Source of the DNA: an uncultured Oscillospiraceae bacterium | GTDB taxonomy: Bacteria; Bacillota; Clostridia; Oscillospirales; Oscillospiraceae | Reading direction: 5' to 3' | Length of the DNA: 64,000 bases | NCBI GenBank assembly: GCA_900757415.1 | Contig: CAAENU010000214.1 | Location: forward strand, 1-64,000 | Shown: one piece after another, positions 1-8,138 of the stretch | Layout: every line of letters begins with the position of its first letter | Numbering within the stretch: the first letter of the stretch is position 1 | Translations under genes and position numbers: made by a program | Notes under the pieces: model-generated | Seen by the model: only the letters and a program-made list of their open reading frames with translations | What the model was told of the DNA's origin: nothing | The model's database searches: none

Positions 1-1
1 A

Positions 2-42
2 AAAATAGCGGCGGGAAACTTTTGGTTTCCCGCCGCTATTTT
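2..42 (-). terminator. Rho-independent terminator
   Basis: Arms of 18 bp at 2-19 and 25-42 are perfectly complementary around a 5-base loop. On the minus strand the stem is followed by a short T run. It lies just past the stop of the decayed spermidine-synthase-like gene and would end that transcript. Confidence 0.8.
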
Positions 43-45
43 GCG

Positions 46-655
46 TTATGCCACCATATCGATGATCTCCCGCAGGGAGAATTGCTCCTTATAATAGCGC
101 AGCTCGCTGTCGATCAGCTCGTCCAGCACCTGCATGCCCAGCAGCTCCACCGGCGCCTTGCCGTCTGTCAGGATGCACGCGCCGCCGCTGTAGTCCTGCA
201 ATTCCTGTGCCACCGTCTCCATCATGGCGGCATAGCGGCTGTTTTGCACAAGGACTCGGTTACTGTCAAGAGTCTGGCGCAGCGTATCGGAATCGGTGCA
301 GAATACCACCGTGTTGGTGTTGGACGGCACACGCACCGTATAGGTATGGGTAAATACGCTGGCCATGGTGTCACACAGATACTGGTTGATGGAACCATCC
401 TGCGTGGAGGTCCTGTTCAGGTTCACCACCATCACGCCGCCGGGTTTCAGATGCCGCTGCACCTCCGTGAAAAACTCCACGCTGGACAGCTGAAAGGGAA
501 TGGTGATATCCTGATCACCGTCCACACGATTTGTGAGGAGCTGAAATAGGGGGCCATCAGCCGGCTTGCCCCAGCTCCACCGCCATCACCGACACTCCGG
601 CAAAAAATTCCGTGATATACAAAAACTACTTATTCCGCATCGGCTTATTTTCCAT
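46..655 (-). pseudogene. Decayed membrane-anchored spermidine-synthase-like gene
   Basis: The minus strand from ATG 655 reads MENKPMRNK, then an in-frame TAG (626-628), then FLYITEFFAG and MAVELGASRLMAPYFSSS. This resembles the first membrane segment of fused spermidine-synthase-like proteins. Near 515-525 the frame shifts straight into QDITIPF and LKPGGVMVVNLNR, the C-terminal part of the methyltransferase-like domain, which runs to the stop at 46. The other membrane helices and the aminopropyltransferase core are missing, so the gene has a nonsense codon plus an internal deletion of several hundred bases. A promoter at 684-712, an upstream GAGGTGGG ribosome site and the terminator at 2-42 are still present, which suggests recent decay. 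The 159-residue reading frame left at 46-525 has no credible start and is probably not translated. Confidence 0.8.
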
Positions 656-683
656 ACTGCCCACCTCTGCGATTAATGGCAAC

Positions 684-712
684 AGTATACAGATACATTG
701 CGGCCTTGGCAA
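684..712 (-). promoter_or_regulatory. Sigma-A-type promoter of the decayed gene
   Basis: On the minus strand TTGCCA (707-712) and TATACT (684-689) are separated by 17 bases. This places the start of transcription about 20 bases before the ATG at 655. Confidence 0.6.
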
Positions 713-740
713 TCGATGGTATCCTGCCGTGTGTACGCAG

Positions 741-766
741 AAAAGTCCGGCCGAAGCCGGACTTTT
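741..766 (-). terminator. Terminator after fprA
   Basis: AAAAGTCCGGC (741-751) pairs with GCCGGACTTTT (756-766) around a 4-base loop. It lies 18 bases past the stop of the flavodiiron gene. Confidence 0.7.
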
Positions 767-783
767 CTTATGCTTTGCCGCGT

Positions 784-1941
784 TTACAGCAGCTCATCTG
801 CCAGCGCCGCCAGCTGAGCCGGCGCCGCTTCATCCATGGCGGAGCGAATGGTGACGGTGCCGCCCAGCGTCATATTCTTGCATCCCTCCAGCAGCTTCTT
901 CATCTCCCGCGCGGCGGCAGGCGCCCAGGAGCCGTTCTCGATGAACGCCACCTGACGGTTCTGATAATTCCGCTCGGTCAGATGCTCGATAAACTCCCGC
1001 ATGGCCGGGAAGAGGAAGCCGTTATAGGTGGGAGCGGCCAGCACCAGCTTTCCATAGCGGAAAGCATCCTCCACCGCTTCCGCCCAATCATCGCGCTGCA
1101 GGCATGTCATCGCCACCTTGGGGCAGCCCTTGTCACGCAGCAGCTGGGCCAGCAGCTGTGCTGCCTTTTCCGTGTTGCCGTATATCGAAGCGTAGGCGAT
1201 GACCACACCGGGTGTTTCCACGCCGTAGCTCGACCAGATATCATACAGCCGCAGGGCCTCCGCCAGCGCTTCGCCGGTCAGCACCGGGCCGTGGAGAGGG
1301 CATACCGTCCGGATATCCACCGCGGCGGCCTTTTTCAGCAGTGCCTGTACCTGCGCGCCGAATTTGCCCACAATGCCGAAATAGTACCGCCGTGCCTCGC
1401 AGGCCCACCCCTCTTCGTCCTCAATGTCCAGCGCGCCGAATTTGCCGAATCCATCGGCGGAGAAGAGCACCTTGTCCAGCGCGTCATAGGTAACGATCAC
1501 CTCGGGCCAGTGGACCATGGGCGCGGGCAGGAACGTCAGCGTGTGGCGGCCAAGAGACAGCGTACTGCCCTCGCCCACCACCAGACGGTGGTCGGCATAG
1601 TCGCTGCCGTAGAACTGCTTCATCATGCGGAACGCCGCCTGAGACGCCACCACCGTGGCATGGGGATAGGCCTGCATGAAGCGCACGATGTTGGCGGAAT
1701 GATCCGGCTCCATATGCTGCACCACCAGATAGTCGGGGCTGCGGCCTGCCAGCTCTTTCGTCAGGCGGTCCATCCATTCGCCGCCGAACTGTGCGCCCAC
1801 CGTGTCCATCACAGCGATCTTTTCGTCCAGGATCACATAGGAATTGTAGGCCATGCCGTTGGGCACGTCATACTGTCCCTCAAACAGTGTCACCTGATGA
1901 TCGTTCACGCCGATATAGCGGATATCCTTGCTGATAGTCAT
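784..1941 (-). CDS. fprA: FprA-type flavodiiron protein (A-type flavoprotein)
   Basis: A cytoplasmic protein of 385 residues with an N-terminal metallo-beta-lactamase-like diiron domain and a C-terminal flavodoxin domain. The diiron ligand pattern is visible as HMEPDH (residues 76-81), with further His and Asp in MVHWPE, SADGFG and PLHGPV. The FMN loop is around YASIYGNTEKAA. Proteins of this family reduce O2 to water or NO to N2O with electrons from rubredoxin or F420-like donors, which protects anaerobes. The start MTISKD at 1941 is chosen because AGGAGG lies 8 bases before it; a longer reading frame to 1965 would bury that site. It is monocistronic, with terminators on both sides. The choice between O2 and NO as main substrate cannot be made from sequence. 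Confidence 0.9.
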   Translation of the reverse strand: MTISKDIRYIGVNDHQVTLFEGQYDVPNGMAYNSYVILDEKIAVMDTVGAQFGGEWMDRLTKELAGRSPDYLVVQHMEPDHSANIVRFMQAYPHATVVASQAAFRMMKQFYGSDYADHRLVVGEGSTLSLGRHTLTFLPAPMVHWPEVIVTYDALDKVLFSADGFGKFGALDIEDEEGWACEARRYYFGIVGKFGAQVQALLKKAAAVDIRTVCPLHGPVLTGEALAEALRLYDIWSSYGVETPGVVIAYASIYGNTEKAAQLLAQLLRDKGCPKVAMTCLQRDDWAEAVEDAFRYGKLVLAAPTYNGFLFPAMREFIEHLTERNYQNRQVAFIENGSWAPAAAREMKKLLEGCKNMTLGGTVTIRSAMDEAAPAQLAALADELL

Positions 1942-2022
1942 TGACGATCCTCCTTTGTCAATCACAAGCTGTGCTTGAAATCATACGATAGACCGGTTTT
2001 ACCGTAACCGGAAAAGGCTGAA

Positions 2023-2055
2023 AGACGCCTGACAGCATTTGGCTGTCAGGCGTCT
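2023..2055 (-). terminator. Hairpin between buk and fprA
   Basis: AGACGCCTGACAGC (2023-2036) is perfectly complementary to 2042-2055. The following T run on the minus strand is weak (TTTCAG), so termination may be partial. Confidence 0.6.
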
Positions 2056-2072
2056 GAGGGGAAACGGGTTTA

Positions 2073-3161
2073 TTACGCCTCTGTGGGGCGGGGACGGCGG
2101 TATTCCTGCGCCTTCTCCTCGCCGCGCAGCACGCGCAGCGCGCCCTGTGCCAGCGCCAGCAGCTCGTCCTCACCGGGATACACGGTGATGGGTGCGATCC
2201 AGCTGACCATCTCGCTGATGGCATCCACAGTCTCCTTGCCGTAGGCGATACCGCCGGTCAGGATGATCTGATCCACCTTGCCGTGCATAACGGCAGCCAT
2301 GGCGCCGATCTCCTTGCCGATCTGATAGTGGAACGCGTCCACCACGCCGGCGATCTTCTTGTCCGCCTTGGCCTGCTCCAGCAGATAGCGCATATCGTTG
2401 GAGCCGGTGTAGGCCACCAGACCGCCGCGGCCGGACAGCATGCGCTGCAGCTCGGCTTCGGTATATCTGCCGGAGCAGCACAGCTTCACCAGCTGGCCGG
2501 TGGGCAGAGAGCCGGAGCGTTCGGGGGAGAAGGGGCCTTCGCCATCCAGTGCGTTCTGTGTGTCGATCACGCTGCCCTTGACGTGGGCGCCGATAGAGCA
2601 GCCGCCGCCCATATGGCACACGATCAGGTTCAGATCTTCATAGCGCTTGCCGTGCTCCTTGGCAAAGCGCTTAGCCACGGCCTTCTGGTTCAGGGCGTGG
2701 AAAATGCTGACGCGCTCGAACAGGGGATGGCCGGCATAGCGGGCCACATCGGCCAGCTCGTCCACCACCACGGGGTCAACGATGAAAGAGGGAATGCCCA
2801 GCGAATCGCCGATCTCGCGAGCCAGAATGCCGCCCAGATTGGACGCATGCTGACCCTGCACGCCGATGATGCAGTCGTTCACCAGATTGTCATTGACGGT
2901 ATAGGTACCGCCGCGGATGGGGCGCAGCAGACCGCCGCGGCCGGAAACGGCAGACAGCTTCTTGGTATCAAAACCTTCTTCGCGCAGCGCCTTCAGCACC
3001 AGCTGGCAGCGCCAGTCCTTCTGGGCGGGAATGGAGTTGAACTGGGCAATCTCCTCCGCGCTGTGGCGCAGGGTCTTGTCAAAAAGCAGATTTTCGTCCT
3101 CGTAAACGCCGATTTTGGTGGACGTGGAGCCGGGGTTGATCACCAGAATATAAAAAGACAT
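2073..3161 (-). CDS. buk: Butyrate kinase
   Basis: A full-length acetokinase-family protein of 362 residues. It carries the N-terminal phosphate loop [10 protein letters not shown], the SGRGGLLRP segment, the [11 protein letters not shown] loop and the ILTGGIAYG adenosine motif typical of butyrate kinases rather than acetate kinases, which are longer. It converts butyryl phosphate and ADP to butyrate and ATP in the cytoplasm, a terminal energy-yielding step of butyrate fermentation. The start at 3161 has GGGAGG 8 bases upstream. It has its own promoter (3216-3244), divergent from metG. No phosphotransbutyrylase gene is adjacent; the partner must be elsewhere. A branched-chain fatty acid kinase is an alternative substrate assignment. 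Confidence 0.93.
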   Translation of the reverse strand: MSFYILVINPGSTSTKIGVYEDENLLFDKTLRHSAEEIAQFNSIPAQKDWRCQLVLKALREEGFDTKKLSAVSGRGGLLRPIRGGTYTVNDNLVNDCIIGVQGQHASNLGGILAREIGDSLGIPSFIVDPVVVDELADVARYAGHPLFERVSIFHALNQKAVAKRFAKEHGKRYEDLNLIVCHMGGGCSIGAHVKGSVIDTQNALDGEGPFSPERSGSLPTGQLVKLCCSGRYTEAELQRMLSGRGGLVAYTGSNDMRYLLEQAKADKKIAGVVDAFHYQIGKEIGAMAAVMHGKVDQIILTGGIAYGKETVDAISEMVSWIAPITVYPGEDELLALAQGALRVLRGEEKAQEYRRPRPTEA

Positions 3162-3215
3162 GAGTTTCTTCCTCCCTTAATTATGATGTTTCTTCACCAT
3201 AAAATTCCATCCCAT

Positions 3216-3244
3216 ATTATACAGAATAATTCACCTGCTGTAAA
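3216..3244 (-). promoter_or_regulatory. buk promoter
   Basis: The minus strand shows TTTACA (3239-3244), a 17-base spacer and TATAAT (3216-3221) preceded by TG. It is back-to-back with the metG leader promoter 33 bases away. Confidence 0.75.
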
Positions 3245-3276
3245 GCATGATTTTTACCAGAAAAACGGCGTTACGG

Positions 3277-3305
3277 TTGACAAAGCGCACATGATAGAGT
3301 ATGAT
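3277..3305 (+). promoter_or_regulatory. Promoter of the metG T-box leader
   Basis: TTGACA (3277-3282), 17-base spacer, TATGAT (3300-3305). This is a near-consensus vegetative promoter that would start the leader RNA near 3312. Confidence 0.85.
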
Positions 3306-3311
3306 AACTGA

Positions 3312-3590
3312 AAATGGATATCATAGGCGATGAAGGAAAGAGTAGTCGGCGGCCCTGCTGAAAGAGAGCCCGAAAACGGTGAAAACGGGTGCGGAAAACC
3401 GGTGAACATGGCTCCTGAGCCTTTCGGCCGAGCGGGTGAACCCGTCAGGCTGGGACGGGATGCGCCCGTTACCGCGCGGGAGTGTGACGGCACTCCGCGA
3501 GGCTGCGGCCGCAAGGCCGGGCAAAGCAAGGTGGTACCGCGGTCCGGCTGACCGCCCTTGGCAGATGGCTGAGGGCGTTTTTTTATTTTG
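3312..3590 (+). promoter_or_regulatory. T-box riboswitch, methionine specific, upstream of metG
   Basis: The conserved T-box core AAGGTGGTACCGCGG is present at 3528-3542. It is followed by a terminator stem (CGCCCT 3553-3558 with AGGGCG 3572-3577) and a long T run. In the stem I region, GGTGAACATGGCTCCTGAGCC carries a candidate specifier codon ATG at 3408-3410, which fits methionine and the downstream methionyl-tRNA synthetase. An AGTA motif near 3339 fits the stem I base. Uncharged tRNA-Met would favour the antiterminator and let transcription continue into metG. Confidence 0.9.
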
Positions 3591-3704
3591 ATCAGGCATT
3601 TTCTGCCTGTGCGCAGTACTGCCGGCAGGGCGGCCGCCGGATTGGAAAGAAAACTATTTTAAGCCGGCCTTCCATTCGGGACGGCGGAAAAGGAGAGATA
3701 CCCC

Positions 3705-5669
3705 ATGAAAAAGAAAACGTTCTATATCACCACACCTATTTATTATCCCTCGGATAAGCTGCACATTGGCCACAGCTACTGTACCGTGGCCACCGATGCC
3801 ATCGCCCGCTATAAGCGTCTGCAGGGCTATGACGTCATGTTCCTCACCGGAACCGACGAGCATGGCCAGAAGATCGAGACCAAGGCCCGCGAGGCCGGCT
3901 GCTCTCCCAAGGAATTCGTGGACCGCATCGTGGAAGGTCCTCGCGGCGTGCTGGATCTGTGGAAGCTGATGAATATCTCCAACGACCGCTTTATCCGCAC
4001 CACAGACGACTATCACTGCGAGGCCGTGCAGAAGATCTTTAAGAAGATGTATGAAAACGGCGATATCTACAAGGGCGCCTATAAGGGTAAGTACTGCACG
4101 CCATGCGAGAGCTTCTGGACGGAGAGCCAGCTGGTGGACGGCAAATGTCCCGACTGCGGCCGCGAGGTTCATGATGCCGAGGAGGAGGCCTACTTCTTCC
4201 GCCTGAGCAAGTACGCTGACCGTGTTCAGCACCTGCTGGAGGATACGGATTTTCTGCAGCCCCGCACCCGCGTCAACGAGATGGTGAATAACTTCATCAA
4301 ACCGGGTCTGGAGGATCTGTGCGTTTCCCGTACCAGCTTCAGCTGGGGTATCCCCGTGGACTTTGACCCCGGCCATGTGGTGTACGTTTGGGTGGACGCC
4401 CTGTTCAATTACTGCACGGCGCTGGGCCTGTATAACGACCGCTATCATGACTTTGACAAGTACTGGCCCGCCGATTACCACATCGTGGGCAAGGAGATCG
4501 TCCGGTTCCATTCCATCATCTGGCCCGCCATGCTGATGAGCATGGGCCTGCCCCTGCCCAAGCATGTGTACGGCCACGGCTGGCTGGTCATTGACGGCGG
4601 CAAGATGAGTAAGTCCAAGGGCAACGTGGTAGATCCCTACGCCCTGTCCGAGATGTTCGGCGTGGACGCCCTGCGCTTCTTCCTGCTGCGCACCTTCCCC
4701 TTCGGCTCTGACGGCAACTTCTCCAACGAGCTGCTGATCTCCACCATCAACACCGATCTTGCCAACAAGCTGGGCAATCTGGTCAGCCGCACCACCGGCA
4801 TGGTGGAGAAGTACTTTGGCGGCGCCCTGCCTGCCGACCGGGAGGATGACGCACAGGACTGCGACCTGAAAAAGACCGTCTGCGCCCTGCGTGACCGCTA
4901 CGAGGCGGAAATGGACAAGCTGCAGCTCCAGAACGGCATCGACGAAGTCTTCAAGGTCATCGACCGTGCCAACAAGTATATCGATGAGACCGCGCCCTGG
5001 GTGCTGGGCAAGGACGAGGGTAAGCGCGCCCGTCTGGCAACCGTTCTCTATAATCTGCTGGAGACCATCCGCGTCTGCACCACGCTGCTGAGCCCTGTGA
5101 TGCCGGAGAGCTGCGGCAAGATCTTTGAGAAGATCGGCGCCGCCGCCGAGGATCACACATGGGATAAGGCCAATGTCTGGGGCGCGCTGCGCGCCGATGT
5201 TCAGGTTTCCAAGGGTGAGAATCTGTTTCCCCGCGTGGACACCGAAAAGGCACTGGCTGAGCTGGAGGCCATGCAGGAGGCTCAGAAGAAGGCGGCCCTG
5301 CCTGCCCTTGAGCTGGAACCCTATGCCGAAGAGAATGTGGACTTTGACACCTTCCTGAAGTCCGATTTCCGCGCCGTGAAGGTCAAGAACTGCGAGGCTG
5401 TGAAGAAGTCTGATAAGCTTTTGAAGTTTACGCTGGATGACGGCAGCGGCACCGACCGCATCATTGTCTCCGGCATCCATCAGTACTATGAGCCTGAGCA
5501 GCTCATCGGCAAGACCGTTATTGCTATTCTGAACCTGCCGCCCCGCAAGATGATGGGCATTCCTTCCTGCGGCATGCTGATCTCCGCCGTCCATAAGGAA
5601 AAGGGCGAGGAAAAGGTGCAGCTGATGATCATTGACGACAGCGTGCCCGCCGGCGCCAAGCTCTGCTGA
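3705..5669 (+). CDS. metG: Methionyl-tRNA synthetase
   Basis: A class I aminoacyl-tRNA synthetase of 654 residues. HIGH is at residues 20-23, KMSKSKGN at about residue 300, and a zinc knuckle has CTPC and CPDC pairs near residues 127-147. The C-terminal 110 residues (from about DFDTFLKSDFRAVKVKNCE) form the EMAP-II/Trbp-like tRNA-binding domain that makes the enzyme dimeric. It charges tRNA-Met with methionine. The start at 3705 has AAAGGAGAG about 8 bases upstream. Transcription is controlled by the T-box leader just before it. Confidence 0.97.
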   Translation: MKKKTFYITTPIYYPSDKLHIGHSYCTVATDAIARYKRLQGYDVMFLTGTDEHGQKIETKAREAGCSPKEFVDRIVEGPRGVLDLWKLMNISNDRFIRTTDDYHCEAVQKIFKKMYENGDIYKGAYKGKYCTPCESFWTESQLVDGKCPDCGREVHDAEEEAYFFRLSKYADRVQHLLEDTDFLQPRTRVNEMVNNFIKPGLEDLCVSRTSFSWGIPVDFDPGHVVYVWVDALFNYCTALGLYNDRYHDFDKYWPADYHIVGKEIVRFHSIIWPAMLMSMGLPLPKHVYGHGWLVIDGGKMSKSKGNVVDPYALSEMFGVDALRFFLLRTFPFGSDGNFSNELLISTINTDLANKLGNLVSRTTGMVEKYFGGALPADREDDAQDCDLKKTVCALRDRYEAEMDKLQLQNGIDEVFKVIDRANKYIDETAPWVLGKDEGKRARLATVLYNLLETIRVCTTLLSPVMPESCGKIFEKIGAAAEDHTWDKANVWGALRADVQVSKGENLFPRVDTEKALAELEAMQEAQKKAALPALELEPYAEENVDFDTFLKSDFRAVKVKNCEAVKKSDKLLKFTLDDGSGTDRIIVSGIHQYYEPEQLIGKTVIAILNLPPRKMMGIPSCGMLISAVHKEKGEEKVQLMIIDDSVPAGAKLC

Positions 5670-5912
5670 ACCCGCTCAGCTCCACAGATGATCTCTGCGG
5701 CAGTGTCCCTCGTTGCGGCAGACCGGCCGGCCGCCCCATTCGGGCCTGCTGACCGGGCCGCGGTCTGGCGGACGCCCCGCCGTATACAGGAAGAGCCAAC
5801 GTAAACCGTGCGGGCCGATGTACCCCGGGGCTGCTTGTTTCACTGCGTGGGTATCGGCCCCTGCAAAAGGGCGGAGCACAGCATCGCAACTTCGTGAAAC
5901 CCTAAACTAATA
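5670..5912 (+). other. GC-rich intergenic region with strong RNA-fold potential
   Basis: No credible reading frame is seen. The stretch 5735-5780 can form a nested stem (CAGACC with GGTCTG, inner CGGCC with GGCCG). A second stem pairs GGGCCGA plus TACCC (about 5812-5825) with GGGTA plus TCGGCCC (about 5850-5863), with a 2-base bulge. No T run follows on either strand, so it does not look like a plain terminator. Either a structured RNA or decayed coding sequence is possible. Confidence 0.35.
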
Positions 5913-5957
5913 TGGACAATTACGCTCCTTTGCGCTACAATGGGCGCAAAGGAGCGT
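5913..5957 (+). promoter_or_regulatory. Promoter with a 14-bp inverted repeat around its -10 box
   Basis: TGGACA (5913-5918), 17-base spacer, TACAAT (5936-5941). ACGCTCCTTTGCGC (5922-5935) is perfectly repeated in inverse at 5944-5957, so the -10 box sits in the 8-base centre. The right arm also contains the ribosome site AAAGGAG. A start of transcription near 5948 would leave a leader of only about 18 bases, so the repeat is more likely a DNA operator than an RNA hairpin. Confidence 0.65.
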
Positions 5958-5965
5958 GATGCATC

Positions 5966-6253
5966 ATGTTGACATTGTATGTAAAATATACCGCAAAACC
6001 CGGCTGCCGTGAGAGCTATGTCCGCGACATCGTGTCCGAGGGGATCCTGACCGCCATTCGCGCCGAGGACGGCTGCCTGCGTTATGACTACTACTTCTCC
6101 GCGCAGGAGGAGAATGTGGTGCTGCTGATTGAGCAGTGGGAGAGTGAGGAACACCAGCGCATCCATATGCAGCAGCCTCACATGACCCGCCTGCGTGAGC
6201 TGAAGGGCCAGTATATCGATGATACCCAGATGGGCAAGGTTCAGCTGTTATGA
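5966..6253 (+). CDS. Small antibiotic-biosynthesis-monooxygenase-fold protein
   Basis: A protein of 95 residues with the ferredoxin-like ABM pattern: an N-terminal strand LTLYVKYTAKPG, a central DGCLRYDYYFS segment, LLIEQWES, and a C-terminal H-rich helix region. ABM proteins include quinol and haem monooxygenases and many small proteins of unknown substrate. It overlaps tatD by 4 bases (ATGA), so the two are co-translated. AAAGGAG lies 8 bases upstream of the ATG at 5966. The substrate cannot be told; a stress or quinone role is only a family-level guess. The promoter carries a strong inverted repeat. Confidence 0.75.
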   Translation: MLTLYVKYTAKPGCRESYVRDIVSEGILTAIRAEDGCLRYDYYFSAQEENVVLLIEQWESEEHQRIHMQQPHMTRLRELKGQYIDDTQMGKVQLL

Positions 6254-7005
6254 CGCTGTTTGACACCCATGCTCATTACGATGACGAGGCCTTTGACGCT
6301 GATCGGGACACAGTGCTTTCCGCTTTTGATGGGTTGGTGATCGATCCCGGCTGCACGCTGGAATCCTCTCGGGCGGCGGTTGCGCTGGCGAACCGGCATC
6401 GTCATGTGTATGCCGCTGTGGGTATCCATCCGGAAAACTGCGGCGGCTTCCTGACGGAGCATCTGGATGAACTGCGGCGGCTGGCCCGCCAGTCCAAAGT
6501 GGTGGCCATCGGCGAGATCGGACTTGACTACTACTGGGCGGAAAATCCGCCCCGCGAGTTTCAGCGGCAGGTGTTTCGCGCCCAATTGGAGCTGGCGCTG
6601 GAATTGGATCTGCCTGTTATCATTCACGACCGTGAGGCTCATGGTGATTCACTGGCTATCGTAAAGGAATACCCTGCCCTGCGGGGTGTGTTTCACTGCT
6701 ATTCCGGCAGCGTGGAGATGGCAAAGGAGCTGCTGGACAGGGGATGGTATCTGGGTTTTGACGGCCCGGTGACCTATAAAAATGCCCGCAGGACCGTGGA
6801 AGTGGCAGAGATGATCCCAATTGACCGCATTCTGGTGGAGACGGATTCGCCCTATATGTCGCCTGTTCCTGTGCGGGGCAAGCGGAACGATTCCCGCAAT
6901 GTGGCCTATATTGTGGAAAAGCTGGCGCAGATCAAGGGGATATCTTCGGATGAGATGGCCATACTGACACTGGCCAATGGGAAAAAGCTGTTTGGTATTG
7001 GCTGA
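6250..7005 (+). CDS. tatD: TatD-family metal-dependent hydrolase (DNase)
   Basis: A protein of 251 residues, normal for the family. Metal-binding positions visible in order are DTHAHYDD (residues 5-12), IGEIGLDYYW, VIIHDRE, VFHCYSG and VETDSPYMSP, the classic H-H-E-H-H-D set of TatD TIM-barrel enzymes. The family acts as 3'-5' exonuclease and AP-type nuclease in DNA repair. It overlaps the preceding gene by ATGA. It is followed by an independent promoter for the radical SAM gene. Confidence 0.92.
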   Translation: MTLFDTHAHYDDEAFDADRDTVLSAFDGLVIDPGCTLESSRAAVALANRHRHVYAAVGIHPENCGGFLTEHLDELRRLARQSKVVAIGEIGLDYYWAENPPREFQRQVFRAQLELALELDLPVIIHDREAHGDSLAIVKEYPALRGVFHCYSGSVEMAKELLDRGWYLGFDGPVTYKNARRTVEVAEMIPIDRILVETDSPYMSPVPVRGKRNDSRNVAYIVEKLAQIKGISSDEMAILTLANGKKLFGIG

Positions 7006-7052
7006 AGCAGGTCTGCCAAATCGTACAAAATCGCCGTTTTCTGCTTTTTTCC

Positions 7053-7081
7053 TTGCATTTCCTGCGCCGGCGGTATACAAT
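7053..7081 (+). promoter_or_regulatory. Promoter of the radical SAM gene
   Basis: TTGCAT (7053-7058), 17-base spacer, TACAAT (7076-7081), about 40 bases before the chosen start. Confidence 0.7.
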
Positions 7082-7120
7082 ATTGAACGAATATTCACAT
7101 GGAAAGGTTTTGCAAGAAAC

Positions 7121-8005
7121 ATGAATCCTTATAAGACCCGGGAGGGCGGCGCTACCGTAACGGTGTTCGTGCCCTACGATTGTCAGAACCACTGCCCCTT
7201 CTGTATCAATAAACAGGAATATGCCGATTGTTCCGGTTTCTCGCTGGAGAAGATCATTGCATCCATTCGCACGCTGGACGCCATCACGCCCCGGTGCGAT
7301 TTCGTCTTTACCGGCGGCGAGCCGCTGGCGGATCTGGACGCGCTGCAGCAGATGCTGGATGCCATCCCGGATACCCATAAGGTGTATATCAACACGACTT
7401 TTCCGGTACAGGCGCATACCACGCTGGATGAAATGGTGGCCTTTACCCGGCGCAACAAGGACAAGATCACCTGCATGAATATCTCCCGCCATTTGCAGAA
7501 ATATGTGGAGGAGAGTCCCGATGAGGTGCTGGGCCGCATTGCCTGCCCCAAGCGGATCAACTGCGTGCTGTATAAGCGCTATCCTGCCGACCGGCTGCCT
7601 GCCTATGTGGAGCGTTTTCTGCCCTATGGCATTCCGGTGCAGTTCCGCTATGACTACACCGCCACCACACCGGACAACCTGTATGACGAAGAGCATGACC
7701 AGATCCTGCACGATCTGCGCCGTCTGTTCACCTATAAGGGGTTGGACGGCTGCCGCATGCGCAACGGCTTCCATTTCGAATATAAGGGCCTGCATCTGAC
7801 GTATCATAAGACGCTGCCCTATTCCACCATTGTGGAAACGGGGGATGACGGCGTTACCTATGATATTCTCTATGATGTGCTGATCAAGCAAAACGGCGAG
7901 ATCCACAGTGATTGGACCGGCGTGAAGATGGATGTGGACGCATACCGCAAGGTGGTCTACGAGCCTTACGATCTGCATGTGATCAACGGCACGGTGGACT
8001 TTTGA
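7121..8005 (+). CDS. Radical SAM protein of unknown substrate
   Basis: A protein of 294 residues starting MNPYKTREGG. The SAM-cluster motif CQNHCPFC (CxxxCxxC) lies near residue 23 and a glycine-rich VFTGGEPLAD SAM-binding strand follows at about residue 60. No SPASM or second cluster-binding Cys set is evident in the C-terminal half. The start at 7121 is preferred over the longer frame from 6977, because the earlier part overlaps the promoter at 7053-7081; GGAAAGG lies 13 bases upstream, a loose spacing. A strong terminator follows. The reaction is not recognisable. Confidence 0.8.
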   Translation: MNPYKTREGGATVTVFVPYDCQNHCPFCINKQEYADCSGFSLEKIIASIRTLDAITPRCDFVFTGGEPLADLDALQQMLDAIPDTHKVYINTTFPVQAHTTLDEMVAFTRRNKDKITCMNISRHLQKYVEESPDEVLGRIACPKRINCVLYKRYPADRLPAYVERFLPYGIPVQFRYDYTATTPDNLYDEEHDQILHDLRRLFTYKGLDGCRMRNGFHFEYKGLHLTYHKTLPYSTIVETGDDGVTYDILYDVLIKQNGEIHSDWTGVKMDVDAYRKVVYEPYDLHVINGTVDF

Positions 8006-8016
8006 CAAACAACTTA

Positions 8017-8053
8017 AAAAGGAGGCGGGATCCCATGGATCCCGCCTCCTTTT
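8017..8053 (+). terminator. Bidirectional terminator
   Basis: A 17-bp perfect stem (8017-8033 with 8037-8053) with a 3-base loop, starting with AAAA and ending with TTTT. Confidence 0.85.
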
Positions 8054-8138
8054 ATTCATGGAAAAATCCACCGCCCGAACGTATGACGGAGACGGGAAAT
8101 GCACACAATAGCGGCAATCAAGCATGGGAGGTATGCAT

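Noticed and set aside
3654..5594. A 646-codon open frame on the minus strand opposite metG
   Set aside because: It mirrors metG in the complementary strand, has the low-complexity composition of an antisense shadow, and lacks a ribosome site or any recognisable domain.
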